A stretch of DNA of 64,000 nucleotides from contig OZ024914.1 in NCBI GenBank assembly GCA_964017125.1, positions 30,315,149-30,379,148 on the forward strand. The letters run 5' to 3'. Below, one piece after another: positions 48,351 through 59,285 of this stretch. The notes under the pieces were generated by a model that did no database searches, had not been told where the DNA came from, and worked only from the letters and a program-made list of their open reading frames with translations. The position numbers and the translations under genes are program-made. Position 1 is the stretch's first letter, and each line of letters begins with the position of its first letter. This DNA comes from Flabesymbios commensalis. Taxonomy: Eukaryota > Annelida > Polychaeta > Terebellida > Flabelligeridae.

Positions 48351-48835
48351 GGCCCAACATTAGTCCAACATCGGCTCAATGTTTACTGGGTTACCCCCCG
48401 TCCCCCCCCCCCCCACCCGGATCCGCCATTCACTAAGGACGTGGGACGTTGAGCAAATGGTGATGGCAGGTTGGGTCGACACCATTATGAGACGGTGTAC
48501 CAACATCAACAATTAATATGGAACAATGATATGTGATCACAAAGAATCATTTCAGCAACCAATCCATCTGAACCGGCAGCTTTCCCCGTCAATCTTATTT
48601 AACACATAACCACAAATTTAGTATTAAAAAAAGGATTATAAAAGTGATCATACTACATATATATACCTCTTTAGAGATGTTATAAGTAAATGTAGTCTTA
48701 TACCCAATAAAAAAAATTGCCGAAAAAGTTTATCATTACCAATATTTAAATGTATGTATCAGAAATATAACAATGATTATCATGTTGGTTATTGTGTATA
48801 TTCGCAAAATTTTATGTAACTCTCTCTTTTTTTAA
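48351..48835. other. Intron 2 sequence, mostly unassigned
   Basis: A palindromic-family piece (48350-48390), then C-rich CCCCACCCGGATCCGCC, then AT-rich sequence. Confidence 0.45.
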
Positions 48836-49101
48836 CCCTTAAAGCGCGTTGGTCGACTTTAGACGTCAGAATAAGACGTCTTTAGACGTCAGAATCTGAC
48901 GTCGATCGACTTTAGATGTCAGATTCTGACGTCTAAAGTCAAACCCCGCACTGTAAGAGTAAAATATTTATAAAGACTGCAGACTCATAACATAGGTATT
49001 CAAATGAAGCTGAAAGAGCTGACTAAGGTATTTATGATGATTTTAAATTAAAAAAACTTTTGGTCTCCATGATTTATACAAAAATATTTCAGCACTTTAC
49101 G
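48836..49101. mobile_element. TTAA-type MITE, family C, without large hairpin
   Basis: It starts CCCTTAAAGCGC after TTAA (48832-48835) and ends near ACTTTACGG before TTTAA. Near its left end are GACTTTAGACGTCAGA inverted repeats. The middle reads CATAACATAGGTATTCAAATG then AAGCTGAAAGAGCT, the same frame as 55799-56042 and 50552-50783. Confidence 0.7.
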
Positions 49102-49633
49102 GTTTAAAGACCTCACTCTTACAGCACTGTTAAAGTAATAGCTTGGTTGTTCTGGAGTTGCGATCGCCACACAATAAAATATTGCCGCAAATCGTTGAGA
49201 TGGTCATGTCTTAATTCGTGTATATTACACATCACTACTAAAGTGATGTTCTAATTGTGCTTATTTAAATATATATATACATCAGATTCCCTTATAAATA
49301 TATAACAAAGGAGGTTATGTTTTGGTCGTGCTGGTTTGTTTGTTTGCCTGTCTGTCCACAGGGCTACTCATAAAGTAATGAACAGATTTGCATGAAAATT
49401 TTACTTTATTAGAAAGGTCAAACTATATAGTAGATAATTTTACTAGTATTATGAGCAAACTCCACTGTTTGTCCAGATCTACTAAATTAATAAATAAAAT
49501 AGTATCTACACATCTGAAAGAGAGTTCGGGGCTTCGGGTACTATGAATAGTAATCAACAAACGAAAATGTTTAATAGGCAATATGATATCTGAGACATGA
49601 AGTTGTTTGCATTATGTTTTTTGTATTGTGCAG
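49102..49633. other. Intron 2 end, nothing recognised
   Basis: AT-rich, no element ends. A CACTCTTACAGCACTG word at 49113 is the complement of a family-C phrase and may be a scrap of a second copy. Confidence 0.45.
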
Positions 49634-49822
49634 TGGTTCCCTGAAGTCAGACATTACTGTCCTGATACGCCTTTCTTATTGATTGGCTTGAAATGCGATC
49701 TCAGGGACAATCCGGAGACCTACAGAAAACGGAACAGAAGACCAGTCACTCACAAGAGAGGCGAGAAGCTGGCGAATAAATTGAAAGCTGTGAAATACAT
49801 GGAGTGTTCTTCTTTAACACGG
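49634..49822 (+). CDS. Cdc42-like Rho GTPase, coding exon 3
   Basis: Residues 97-159, phase 0 (acceptor ATTGTGCAG|TGG, donor CGG|GTACGA). It carries TPFLLIGLKCDLRD: the G4 base-recognition motif is LKCD (Cdc42 TQID, Rac TKLD), with Lys116 and Asp118 present and Leu at the first position. The Rho-specific insert region (PETYRKRNRRPVTHKRG) is three residues shorter than in Cdc42 and very basic. The exon ends LKAVKYMECSSLTR, G5 = SSL instead of SAL. The LKAVKY.ECS string is typical of Cdc42. Confidence 0.94.
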
Positions 49823-50551
49823 GTACGAATTTTGCACTTTTAATTGTAATATTTTCATTAAAGTCGTACCGTGACAGACGATTGAGAGAATGCAAATATC
49901 ATGCGCTAATACCCGATACGTCTAATAGATTTAAGACCAACCATTTTAGCCAAAACATTACAGTGCTTTGTTTGATCAAATTATCATTTTCATGAAAATA
50001 TATACTGTATACAGTGGCAGATAGGACAACATACATTTCAACGAATTATATTTTGTTCACATGAACAAAAATTCTATGAGGCGCTAATTGGTATTACCAG
50101 AAATGCATGATAATATATTTATGCATTGCTGGTATTACTGAAGTAAAATGTCACAAACGCACTGACGTCATCATACCAAAATTTAAAACGACCGCCGGAG
50201 GACAATTCTAATTTTGTTTGTGGGCGCAAAAACTGAAACATATCGTCAGAAATTATTCAACTTTAACTATCATATTTGTCACGATTTGGAAATGGCGCCA
50301 CGGATCAACTTCAATTTTTTTGTGGGCGCAAAAACTAAAAATAATAGTCAGAAATTATTTACATTTTACAATCACATTCCCCACGCTATAAAGATGTGCG
50401 GGTGATTTTACTGGAATTGGTCACCACAAGTCCACTTTTTAAATATTTGTGACCGCAAAACCTCTGACCTAAGTTATGGGACTTCAGGTCTCTTGTTGTT
50501 TGTTGTACGTATAATTTGTCGGTGCAAAGTTGTGTCCATGTTACATTTTAA
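49823..50551. other. Intron 3, first half, nothing recognised
   Basis: A ~110-bp phrase with TTTGTGGGCGCAAAAACT is repeated at 50212 and 50317 (local tandem pair). No exons. Confidence 0.5.
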
Positions 50552-50783
50552 CCCTTATAGCGCTGGAATATGTTTATATAAAATAAGAGAACAAAGGGTT
50601 ATTTTCAAATTGAAATCACCATAAATGTCTTAGTTAGCTCTTTCCGCTTCATATCGTCGCCTCGGAGCTAAAGGATCCTATCTGACACTCGTCAGAGTGG
50701 CAGATAGGATCCTTTAGCTCCGAGGCAACGATATGAATACCCATGTTATGGGTCTACAACCACTATAAATAGTTCACTCTTTA
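50552..50783 (-). mobile_element. TTAA-type MITE, family C, with large hairpin
   Basis: TTAA (50548-50551) then CCCTTATAGCGCTGG. Read on the minus strand, its body matches 55799-56042, but at the point where that copy reads GGTATTCAAG the present copy carries an extra ~85-bp hairpin (50651-50734). Each arm is 34 nt with one mismatch and contains CTCGGAGCTAAAGGATCC; the apex is CACTC-GTCA-GAGTG. The right end is decayed. Confidence 0.8.
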
Positions 50784-50787
50784 AACC

Positions 50788-50945
50788 CTTTAACCCCCAA
50801 ATTATTCAATTTGAAAAGTATTTTTTTTTTAAGTGAAAATTATTCAGATTTGACAAAATGGAGGTCAACTGTTTTTAAATATTGCTGATTGATGTCACAT
50901 TTTATCTTTAACATGTTTAAAAGGTGGTACTTAATGTGCTAAAAA
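50788..50945. mobile_element. TTAA-type MITE, family A, hairpin absent
   Basis: It starts TTTAACCCCCAAATTATTCA and follows family A through AAAATGGAGGTCAACTG and AAGGTGGTACTTAATGTGCT, but the CACTTGAAGTTGTG hairpin of the other copies is replaced by a T run. The right end is missing. Confidence 0.75.
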
Positions 50946-51328
50946 ATCTGACAGTCTACAGACGCCAGATTCTGACTTCTAAAGTCAATTGCCGCAAATA
51001 AATGCTTTATGAATCGAGAGAACATAATATTCGATGTTTATTTATATTCCCCTTAACATGGTTAACCTGATGTTTTTTTCTACGAAATACAAGTAATTGA
51101 TAAAGTTCTAAACTTATTCAAATAATTAGTTAGATTTGCTACGATCATATTATGTCCTGCTCATAACATGATTCAAGTAATAGTTTATAATTGTCCTGCT
51201 GAATTGTGTGTTATTATTTTAATTTTGTTCGGAACTGGAAACCTATGTGGACTTGGATATTTTTTTCGTTGGAGAGATAGCTGCCTTTTCGTTTACTCTT
51301 TGTCACATTATTTTATTTTGTTTGACAG
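50946..51328. other. Intron 3, second half, nothing recognised
   Basis: A short AGATTCTGACTTCTAAAGTC piece of family C at 50965, then AT-rich sequence with a good pyrimidine tract before exon 4. Confidence 0.5.
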
Positions 51329-51430
51329 GAGGGCTTGAAGGAAGTATTTGAAGAAGCCGTTATCGCTGCTTCAGGCACACCAGGACCAGATTCAGGACAA
51401 GCGAAAAATAAATGTTGTATACTACTTTAG
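51329..51430 (+). CDS. Cdc42-like Rho GTPase, coding exon 4 with CAAX box
   Basis: Residues 160-192 and stop TAG (acceptor TTTGACAG|GAG, phase 0). EGLKEVFEEAVIAA is the last helix (Cdc42 KGLKNVFDEAILAA). The tail SGTPGPDSGQAKNKCCILL ends in CILL; Leu at the last position predicts geranylgeranylation, and the Cys just before it could be palmitoylated. The polybasic patch of Cdc42 (KKSRR) is reduced to two lysines, so membrane targeting may lean on lipids. Confidence 0.94.
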   Translation, partial: EGLKEVFEEAVIAASGTPGPDSGQAKNKCCILL

Positions 51431-51566
51431 CATACTAATCAAGGTGTTGGTCTTGCTGATGCTAACATAACTACTTCTAGTAGTGAACAAGCTTCATGGG
51501 GTCAGCCACGTGCAGCGCACACATTAAATATTAGATATAATGGGTGAAGCTGTCGACATTATGAAA

Positions 51567-51572
51567 AATAAA
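51567..51572 (+). terminator. Polyadenylation signal AATAAA
   Basis: The first AATAAA after the GTPase stop, 137 bases downstream, in a GAAAAATAAAGACC context. Would give a short 3' UTR. Confidence 0.5.
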
Positions 51573-51579
51573 GACCGAG

Positions 51580-53239
51580 CAACTAGAGACAATGATATAA
51601 TAGGGTAACTACGTCCATGACGTCACAGAGAGAGGCATCGGCGGAATGTCTGCCAGTGTTTCTGAGTTGACCTCAGCTGAACTATACATTATTTAAAAAT
51701 CGAGATAATCCCGTCTGGAAACAATAGAAAAAGAGAGGGGGGGGGGGTGACTATTATGACCAAGTTACTTGTGTCCCATAGTCTTACACCGCTTGAATAA
51801 AAAAAGAAAAACCGTTAAATCAAAGGATATAATGATAATCCTGCAAAGAAGCATCATGTCATGTTCCACATCCAATGTTTTACATAACGAGAACAAACAA
51901 AAGCTGTTGTATTTTTAACTCAGAAATGAAAGTTTTTTTCTGAACAGCGTAAGAGTCAGCGGTATTTACAATGCCCATGCAGTAAATGATGATTGGTATG
52001 ACATTATTCAACAAATTAGTACTTGACCAACAGTTAGATTACAGAGGATATTTCCAGTTCACAAGTTTTGCTGATAATCTTAGTTTAGAGTGTTCATTAA
52101 CACTTTTGTTTTACAGGTGTTTATTGGGTATGGTAAACTGTTTGTTTTATTTTTTTTATCTACAAGAAAACAAAGTAGAAAACGTGTGGTAATACGACCC
52201 ATATGACATTGGGTTTCAACCAATGGAGCAACAAAGAAAATGCAAACAGTGCTAGCTTTCATTTTTTCGCCTTTTCCACACCACAAAAGTTAGCTAGCCC
52301 TTGTACTGCTGCATTGTTTGTGGGTATTTTTCATTCATTTGAAGCTGAAATTGCTAACGCAATTTCCAGCTTCAAAAGAATGAAAAATAATATTATTTGT
52401 GAAAAATAAATCTCCTAAATTTAATTAATTGATTAATAAGGCATCCACCACAAGAATGCTACAGATTTTAGTGTGTTTCATTCAGTCTGAAATTTGCTTG
52501 AAAACGTATACATACGGTCTAAGAAGCACAAGGGTCTATGAGGTTCGGCAAGCTATGTTTGTTGCCGAGAATCCATCTCATCAACACTTCCATAGTATGC
52601 AACCATCTGGAAATATTCACTTGATTATTTACCACCTGATCAGTGGGGTGGACATAATATGCTGGAGGAGGAAGGTTGCATTTTAAGATTGAGCTTGCTG
52701 TATTGTAGTGATTTGTTTTGCACTCTGTGCTATGAAAAATGTGGCCGAAACCCTGAAACATTTTAAACTCGTCAGTATGATCATGACGATTTTGTCTTAG
52801 TGGATATCTCATGTTCCCTAATATGTGTAATAATATGTAAATGATTTGTGATACCATTTCTATTATGATGCAGAAAACAATTAAATAAGTTTGCGTCTGA
52901 TAATGCACAACTATGCTGGGATCTTTTACTCTCTGTAAAATTTAACACTTGTATATGGAAGGGGAACTTATTTTATAGTCTTATCGACTTCAATGCAAGT
53001 AGGCCTACTTGCAAAAGGCGCATTCGTTAAAACTGACACTAAGAGAAACAAAACAAAAAATAGGCAGAATAAAACAGACTATGAAGCATGAAGTTATCAG
53101 GGGTTTTTTTTTACATCAGAAGTAAGAGCGGAATTAAAACAAGATTTATGTAAATGTGACGTTGCTGCCGATTGCTGATGGTGGGCAATACGAACAAACA
53201 GCCAAACACGACATTTGTCCATATAATGATAACAGGTAT
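51580..53239. other. Intergenic, mostly unassigned; partial family-B MITE at ~52294-52392
   Basis: No exons were found. At 52294 CTAGCCCTTGTACTGCTG resembles a family-B end. The hairpin after it has arms CATTCATTTGAAGCTG and CAGCTTCAAAAGAATG with apex TTGC-TAAC-GCAA, the complement of GTTA. Confidence 0.55.
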
Positions 53240-53243
53240 TTAA

Positions 53244-53520
53244 AGCGACACAATCAGGCTAAAATTTGCAAAAAATAGTTTGTTTTATTTTGGCTTGTTA
53301 GTATGACCATATGATGTAAACATGTCTATAAACTAGACTTGCGTAATTTTTTTTATTTTTTGGTTTTGTATTGCGCATTTAACAGTTAATAACGATATAA
53401 ACATGATAAAGACAAAATTCCCGTATTTCTTATTTTGAAGATGCTTACGTCATATGGTCATACTAAGAAGCCAAAATAAAAATACTGATTTTTTTATTAT
53501 TTCAGCCCTATTGTGTCTCT
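53244..53520. mobile_element. TTAA MITE, family D relative, 277 bp
   Basis: TTAA before, TTGA (one change) after. The ends AGCGACACAATCAGGCT and AGCCCTATTGTGTCTCT are inverted. It shares CATATGATGTAAACATGTC with the 364-bp elements. A further AGCGACACAAGCAGGCTG end at 53527 suggests a second nested piece. Confidence 0.75.
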
Positions 53521-53662
53521 TTGATAAGCGACACAAGCAGGCTGAAAGTATCAATCAAGGCAAAATAACTGCATCGGCCTTCTGTCTTTTGTGTCAGCAG
53601 TTGAACAACAATCCATCTAAAAGGCCAATATTGGAACCTGATATAATTACAGCCCAAGCTGA

Positions 53663-53745
53663 AAATCCACCCAGCAAACACGTTGACACAATGTATAGCT
53701 AATAAATGTTGACCCAATGTATAGCTAATAAATGTTGGCCCCCTG
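53663..53745. mobile_element. CAGCAAACACG-family fragment, locally duplicated
   Basis: CCCAGCAAACACGTTGACAC, then TGACCCAATGTATAGCTAATAAATGTTG repeated in part twice, then GGCCCCCTGG. Confidence 0.5.
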
Positions 53746-53879
53746 GCTTCGAAACCTTACACCCCTAAACACGACTATAGTCGTTTTCAATCTGTTTTAT
53801 TACAAGGTTAAATCACAGTTATTGAGAAAAAATGAGTGCCTAAACATCAAGATTTTCAAATGTTTGATCCCAAAGTAAG

Positions 53880-53940
53880 TGGAAGTTGTGGGTCGCGGTA
53901 GCGGGACACAGCTTCAAGTGGGTGACAATTTAATTTAGCG
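53880..53940. repeat. Stand-alone family-A hairpin
   Basis: Arms AAGTGGAAGTTGTGGGTCGC and GACACAGCTTCAAG around CGC-GGTA-GCG. The rest of family A is not recognisable around it. A half of the same hairpin is at about 55683-55715. Confidence 0.6.
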
Positions 53941-55110
53941 CTTGTAATAAAATGAAAAAAACACTCCACACAACAGCATATTATAATTATTTATTTACAT
54001 ATAATATTAAAAATATCCATTTTATAGAAGAGTCGGCCAAGTATCTATGAGATCAAGCAACATAATAAGTATGATAAGTATCGAAGTGCCTATTCTTGGA
54101 TGAATGTAGTCTATTTTGGTGTTAAAGGGTCGTTTCTATGCAACCCTTTGATACCAAGGCAACATTAATTTAGTGACCTATAATATTTAACCGTACGAGT
54201 TCAACTGCTCTTAAACATGTTAAAAGGTAATTTGGTGTGGTTTATTTATGCCCCCAACTGTGGCGCAATTGACAAAATTCATTTATCGTTATTATAAATA
54301 CCCTAAAACATGTACAAAGTAACATTCATATATATCTATCTAGATGTATTGCTGTTCATTTTACACCAATCTGGTAGGGGGGATTAAAAGCAAGAATAAA
54401 AAGTAACAAAAGTAAACGATTGAGAATTCGAAAAAATCATCTTTGTGGTTACAGCCGTCGGTGATTTTCATAATTCATTTTCAACAAATTATTTCTAGCG
54501 AAAGTCACCGTGGTGGTGTAATGTTGGGCCAGTGTTACATACCGTGGCCTAACATTAAACTATCAAGATACAAAGTTTACAATCGATGTAGCAGCAGTCA
54601 TAATGACGCAGACCATAATGTCAAGTGTGCATTTAAACAACTTAGCAGGTTTATTCAATCAGCTCTATTTGAAACTGACATTTTAAAAATATATAATCAC
54701 ATACTTTAAATATTTATTGATATATCCGAATATTTACAAGATGTTGTCACAGGATGGCACTCAATCACAGTCATATATAATGTTGGCAGGTAACTAGAGT
54801 AACCATGGTAGCTGGAGTTAAATGTGGGAATATTACTTAGAAATGCTTTGACAATTCGCCATAAGCAAATACAATAACTGTTTTTCGGGAAATTCCAGAC
54901 ACTTGAAGCTGCGTGTAGATATTTTGTATAAAAAAATAGGCTCATCCGGGTAGTTGAGTGGGAATCCAATGAAAGCTTGGGAAATAATCACGTTTTTAAA
55001 CATGTTAAAGGCAAACAAAAATATCTGAACACGAGCCTGCCTATAACTAGTTATAACTGCATACAGCGGCCAATATTCTGATTAACATGACTAAGCGATG
55101 CTACCCCAAG
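53941..55110. other. Intergenic, nothing recognised except a palindromic-family scrap
   Basis: GTAATGTTGGGCCAGTGTTAC at about 54516-54540 (split here by the element core) belongs to the CAGCAAACACGAGA family. Otherwise AT-rich and unassigned. Confidence 0.45.
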
Positions 55111-55114
55111 TTAA

Positions 55115-55479
55115 AGGGACTGGCCCAGGCTAAAATCATCAAAAAATCGGTGATTTTATTTCGGGTTCTTAATATGACCATATGATGTAAACATGTACAT
55201 AGACTAGAACTGCAAATTTTTATAATTTTTGTGCTGCGCATTCATCAGTTAGACTAGATATAGAGACGAAATTCCCGCATTTCCTATTTTTGACATGGTT
55301 GTCAATAATTAGAAATCAGGAATTTCGTCTCTATATCTAGCCTAACTGGTGAATGCGCAGCACAAAAATTATAAAAAATTGCAGTTCTAGTCTATGTACA
55401 TGTTTACATCATATGGTCCTATTAAGAACCCGAAATAAAATCACCGACTTTTTGATGATTTTAGCGTGGGCCAGTCCCT
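55115..55479. mobile_element. 365-bp TTAA MITE, family D, second full copy
   Basis: TTAA on both sides (55111-55114, 55480-55483). The ends are AGGGACTGGCCCAGGC and GCGTGGGCCAGTCCCT. It is nearly the same as 36187-36550 but with the central turn inverted (TGGT instead of ACCA), as expected when a near-perfect hairpin is read from either strand. Confidence 0.93.
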
Positions 55480-55798
55480 TTAACTTTCACGCAGACAGTC
55501 TCATTTTGACTGCCTGAAATATCTATCCATTTGAGGGCAGGATAGAGACAGACCCCTGTAAGCAGATAAGGGAAGGGGAATTATCTACGAGCAGCGACAC
55601 GAGTGCAATCGGTGGATACGTTGAACCAATGCTGAGTTAATGCTGGGCAAGCGTCGAAGATGGTCTCAAATTTGAGAAAAATAGTCATTTCCACCCATTT
55701 GAAATTATGGGTCGCGGTAAAGATACATAACGTTACATTTAACAAGCTAATGATATGATATGGTACTCTTATATGCTAATGTCATTGATAGGCATTAG

Positions 55799-56042
55799 CC
55801 TAAGGGAATTGACGCGGGGATCGACTTTAGGCGTCAGAATCTGACGTATGTAGACGTCAGATTCTGACGTATAAAGTCGATCCCAGCACTGTAAGAGTGA
55901 AAATATTTCTATGACCGTAGACCCATAACATAGGTATTCAAGTTAAGCGGAAAGAGCTAACTAAGATATTTATGATAATTTCAAATTGAAAAAACCCTCT
56001 GGTCGCCATGGCTTATACAAAAATATTTCAGCGTTGTAAGGG
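55799..56042. mobile_element. TTAA-type MITE, family C, no large hairpin
   Basis: It holds GATCGACTTTAGGCGTCAGA inverted repeats, CATAACATAGGTATTCAAG, AAGCGGAAAGAGCTAACTA, and ends GCGTTGTAAGGG before TTAA 56043-56046. That TTAA is also the left flank of the next element. Confidence 0.75.
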
Positions 56043-56046
56043 TTAA

Positions 56047-56252
56047 CCCTTTAACCGCCGGTGCCGCATATATTCGGGTTTTAATTTTTTATTAGCACAT
56101 TAAGTACCACATTTTACATATGTTAAAGATAAAATTTGACATCAACCAGCAAGATTTGAAAAGAGTTGACCCCTATTTTGTCAGATCTGAATAATTTTCA
56201 CTCCTTGACGCGATCCACAACTTCAAGTGGGTGAAAATTGGCGGTTAAAGGG
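56047..56252. mobile_element. TTAA-type MITE, family A, half hairpin
   Basis: TTAA on both sides (56043-56046, 56253-56256); ends CCCTTTAACCGCC / GGCGGTTAAAGGG, 13 bp perfect. The left hairpin arm is lost up to the apex, leaving TTGACGCGATCCACAACTTC. It sits in the TTAA that bounds the family-C copy before it. Confidence 0.9.
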
Positions 56253-56256
56253 TTAA

Positions 56257-56969
56257 AGGAACTCGCTGGCTATCGTTGTTCTGTGAGTGACATGTAGGCA
56301 TGCAGACGCCTGTATAAGTGCGGATGAATGTATACGAGGCCCCTTTCGGTACAGGAGTTCATCCTACTAAAAATATTTAAAGTGACCCCTTGGGATGAGA
56401 CATTTTCAATGTTGTCAATTTTGAGAATTTAATTTATATGAATCTATATTGCCTACTGATCTTAGCTAAAAATATAAAAAAGTCAAAAAAACAATTTCAA
56501 AGCACCGAAAAAGAGCGAAATAGTTGTATTTCCAGGTCGTATATTGCCATATAAACAGCAAAGTCAGCAATATTAAGCACTTTACATCACATATTCCCAC
56601 GGTAAGATTCAGACGGTAAGATCAGAGCAGTCGCAGCTAATTGGTGTCTCATAGTCACCTGCAGCACTGATTGTCTACCCAACGCTGGACCTATGCCATC
56701 AGCATGTGGCCCAATGCTGTGATAACATTCAATCGTCCTTCAGGTATACAAATAGTTTGTTTGGGTTACTTCTGGTTTCATAGAAATGTTGATTAAAAAT
56801 ATGAAAATTCTGAAAAAAATAAAAACATGATCCGTGGGATACACTACTTCAATGCGGAAGTAAAAACGAAAATTTATGTCATCCCAAGGGGCTGCTTCAA
56901 ATTAAAATTATTTACATCAGAAAAGTTAAGGGCATCATAACTTTGCTAATAGAAATAAGAGTAAGTTAA
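56257..56969. other. Intergenic, nothing recognised
   Basis: A palindromic-family core scrap at about 56660-56720; otherwise unassigned. Confidence 0.45.
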
Positions 56970-57127
56970 AGCGATACAATCAGGCTAAAATCATAAAAAA
57001 ATCAGTATTTTTATTTTCGCTTTTTAATATGGCCATATGATGTGAACATGTCCATGGACTAGAACTGCAACAGTTTTTTTTAATTTCGGTGTTTCGCATT
57101 TACCTGATTTAGCCTGATCGTGTCGCT
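56970..57127. mobile_element. 158-bp TTAA MITE, family D relative
   Basis: TTAA both sides (56966-56969, 57128-57131); ends AGCGATACAATCAGGCT and AGCCTGATCGTGTCGCT; CATATGATGTGAACATGTCC inside. An internal-deletion form of 53244-53520. Confidence 0.88.
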
Positions 57128-57444
57128 TTAAGATAATCTTAATTTTAAGATTTTGAGTGGGATGTATGTGAAGTATGGCCCTGTCACACTTGGCCGGATC
57201 AACCCGGCGGACAACGAACGAGCGGTATCCAATTAGACGATGTTCATCAACGTTCGGTTTATGTCATGTTGTTGTCCGGCAAATACGCTTCATGTTCGGT
57301 GGTGCTCATTAGTTCCGCCATACATTCCTTTTTTTCCTGTATATGTTATCATGGTTATGAATGTGTTCGTTATTATTCCATATCAAATCCTGTGGATCTT
57401 CGGTGGCTTTGTTCGGGATGTTCGTTGCTCAGTTCGGCGATTAT

Positions 57445-57665
57445 CCCTTTAACCGCCGGTGCCGAGTATATTCGTTTTTTTTAAATTTTTATCAGCATGT
57501 ACCATATCAGCTTTCAAACATAATTGAAGATAAAAGGTGACATTAATCAGAAAGATTTGAAAATAGTCCACGTCCATTTTGTCAAATCTGAATAATTTTC
57601 ACTCACTTGAAGTTGTGGATCGCGTCAGCGAGACACAACTTTAAGTGGGTGAAAATTCAAATTGA
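57445..57665. mobile_element. TTAA-type MITE, family A, hairpin complete
   Basis: Starts CCCTTTAACCGCCGGTGCCG after TTAT (one change from TTAA). The hairpin (about 57600-57655) has arms CACTTGAAGTTGTGGATCGC and its complement, apex TCGC-GTCA-GCGA. The right terminal repeat is not seen. Confidence 0.75.
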
Positions 57666-57744
57666 ACTAGATTTGCCTGAGGGGCAAAACTTGCGTCTCC
57701 ACCCGCCCAACATAGTACATTAATTATAGAGAAATACAGTACTG

Positions 57745-59285
57745 TCACTAATTTTTAATGTAAACATCGTGAAAATGTGATGTCAAAATCGCACCAAAAT
57801 CTAATCGATATATATCCAGTGTCAGTTGCTTCCTTGGAACAAATCGGTGAAGCAGTTCAAGCTCTTCAGATTAACATGTGACTCGTCGGACATTTTGATT
57901 TTTGTTTAAAAAATGAAAAAACAACATTTCTCCTGATTTTTTTCTCAGGGCCACCGAGCATACACAAAAGATAAAATTTGAGCTGTATAACCATATTACA
58001 AAATTTTGATAATAGCCAAAATGAGCAAAATTGAAATATAAGCTAAAATCCTAAAAAGTAAAAAAATAAAAGTTTTTATTATCATAATCACACAAAAAAC
58101 TAATCAGCACACATCCAGGGTGGGATTATTCCTTTGAACCAAACATGAAACAAATTTATGAAGCAGTTCAAGCTCCAGAGAGTGACATAGGATTTGGCGG
58201 CCATCTTGGATTTTGTTGAGAAAGCTGAAAAACGCCAACAAAATTTACCGGACAAATTCCCTAGGGCCAATATGCATACTGCGAATATTTAGAAATGATC
58301 TGAGCAGGGGTGTATAGCCATATTACCAAATATTGATGATAGCCAAAATAAACAAAACTGAAATATCCGCTGAAATTCTGAAACGTAAAAAATCAAAGTT
58401 TTTATTATCAGATTCACACCAAAAACTAATCAGCACATGTGCAGGGTAAGTTCATTCCGTTAAACCAAGCATAAAACAAATCGAGGAAGCGGTTCAAGCT
58501 CTAGAGAGCGACATAGGATTTTGGCGGCCATCTTGGATTTTGCTAAAGAAGCTGAAAAACGCCCAAAAAAATTACCGGGCAAATTCCTTAGGGCCAATAT
58601 GCATACTGCAAATATTCAGAAATAATCCGAGCAGGGATGTATAGCTAAATTAACAAATTTTGATGATAGCCAAAATAAAATATCCGCTAAAATTCTGAAA
58701 TGTAAAAAAATTATAGATTTTATTATCAGAATCACACAAAAAACTAATCAGCACATGTGCAGAGTAGGGTCTTTCCGTTAAACCAAACATGAAATAAATT
58801 CATAAAGCGGTTCAAGCTCATGAAAGCGACATAAAATTTTGGCGGCCATCTTGGATTTTGTTGGAAAAGCTGAAAAACGCCAAAAAAAATTTACAGGGCA
58901 AATTTCCTAGGGCCAAAATGCATATTGCAGAATTTAGAAATAATCCGCGTAAGGGTGTATGGCTATATTACAAAATTTTGATGATGGCCAAAGTTAGCAA
59001 AACAGAAATATCGGCTAAAATACTAAAACGTAAAAAAATCAAAGTTTTTATTATCAGAATCACACCAAAAGCTTTCCAGCTCACGGCCAGGGTAAGGTCT
59101 TTCTTTTAAACCAAACATGACACAAATCGATGAAGCAGTTCAAGCTCTAGCGTGCGCAATAGGATTTTGGCGGCCATCTTGGATTTTGTTGAACAAACTG
59201 AAAAACGTAAAAAAAAATTACCAGGCAAATTCCCCAGAGCCAGTATGCGAGCTGCAAATATTTAGAATAATCCGAGTAGGAGTTT
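57745..59285 (+). repeat. ~320-bp satellite, five monomers
   Basis: The phrase AATC(A/G)CAC(C)AAAA.CTAATC recurs at about 57788, 58086, 58412, 58731 and 59058. GGCGGCCATCTTGGATTTTG lies at about 58196, 58523, 58841 and 59169 (steps 327, 318, 328). Later monomers are more alike. No coding sense: stops in all frames. Confidence 0.88.
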
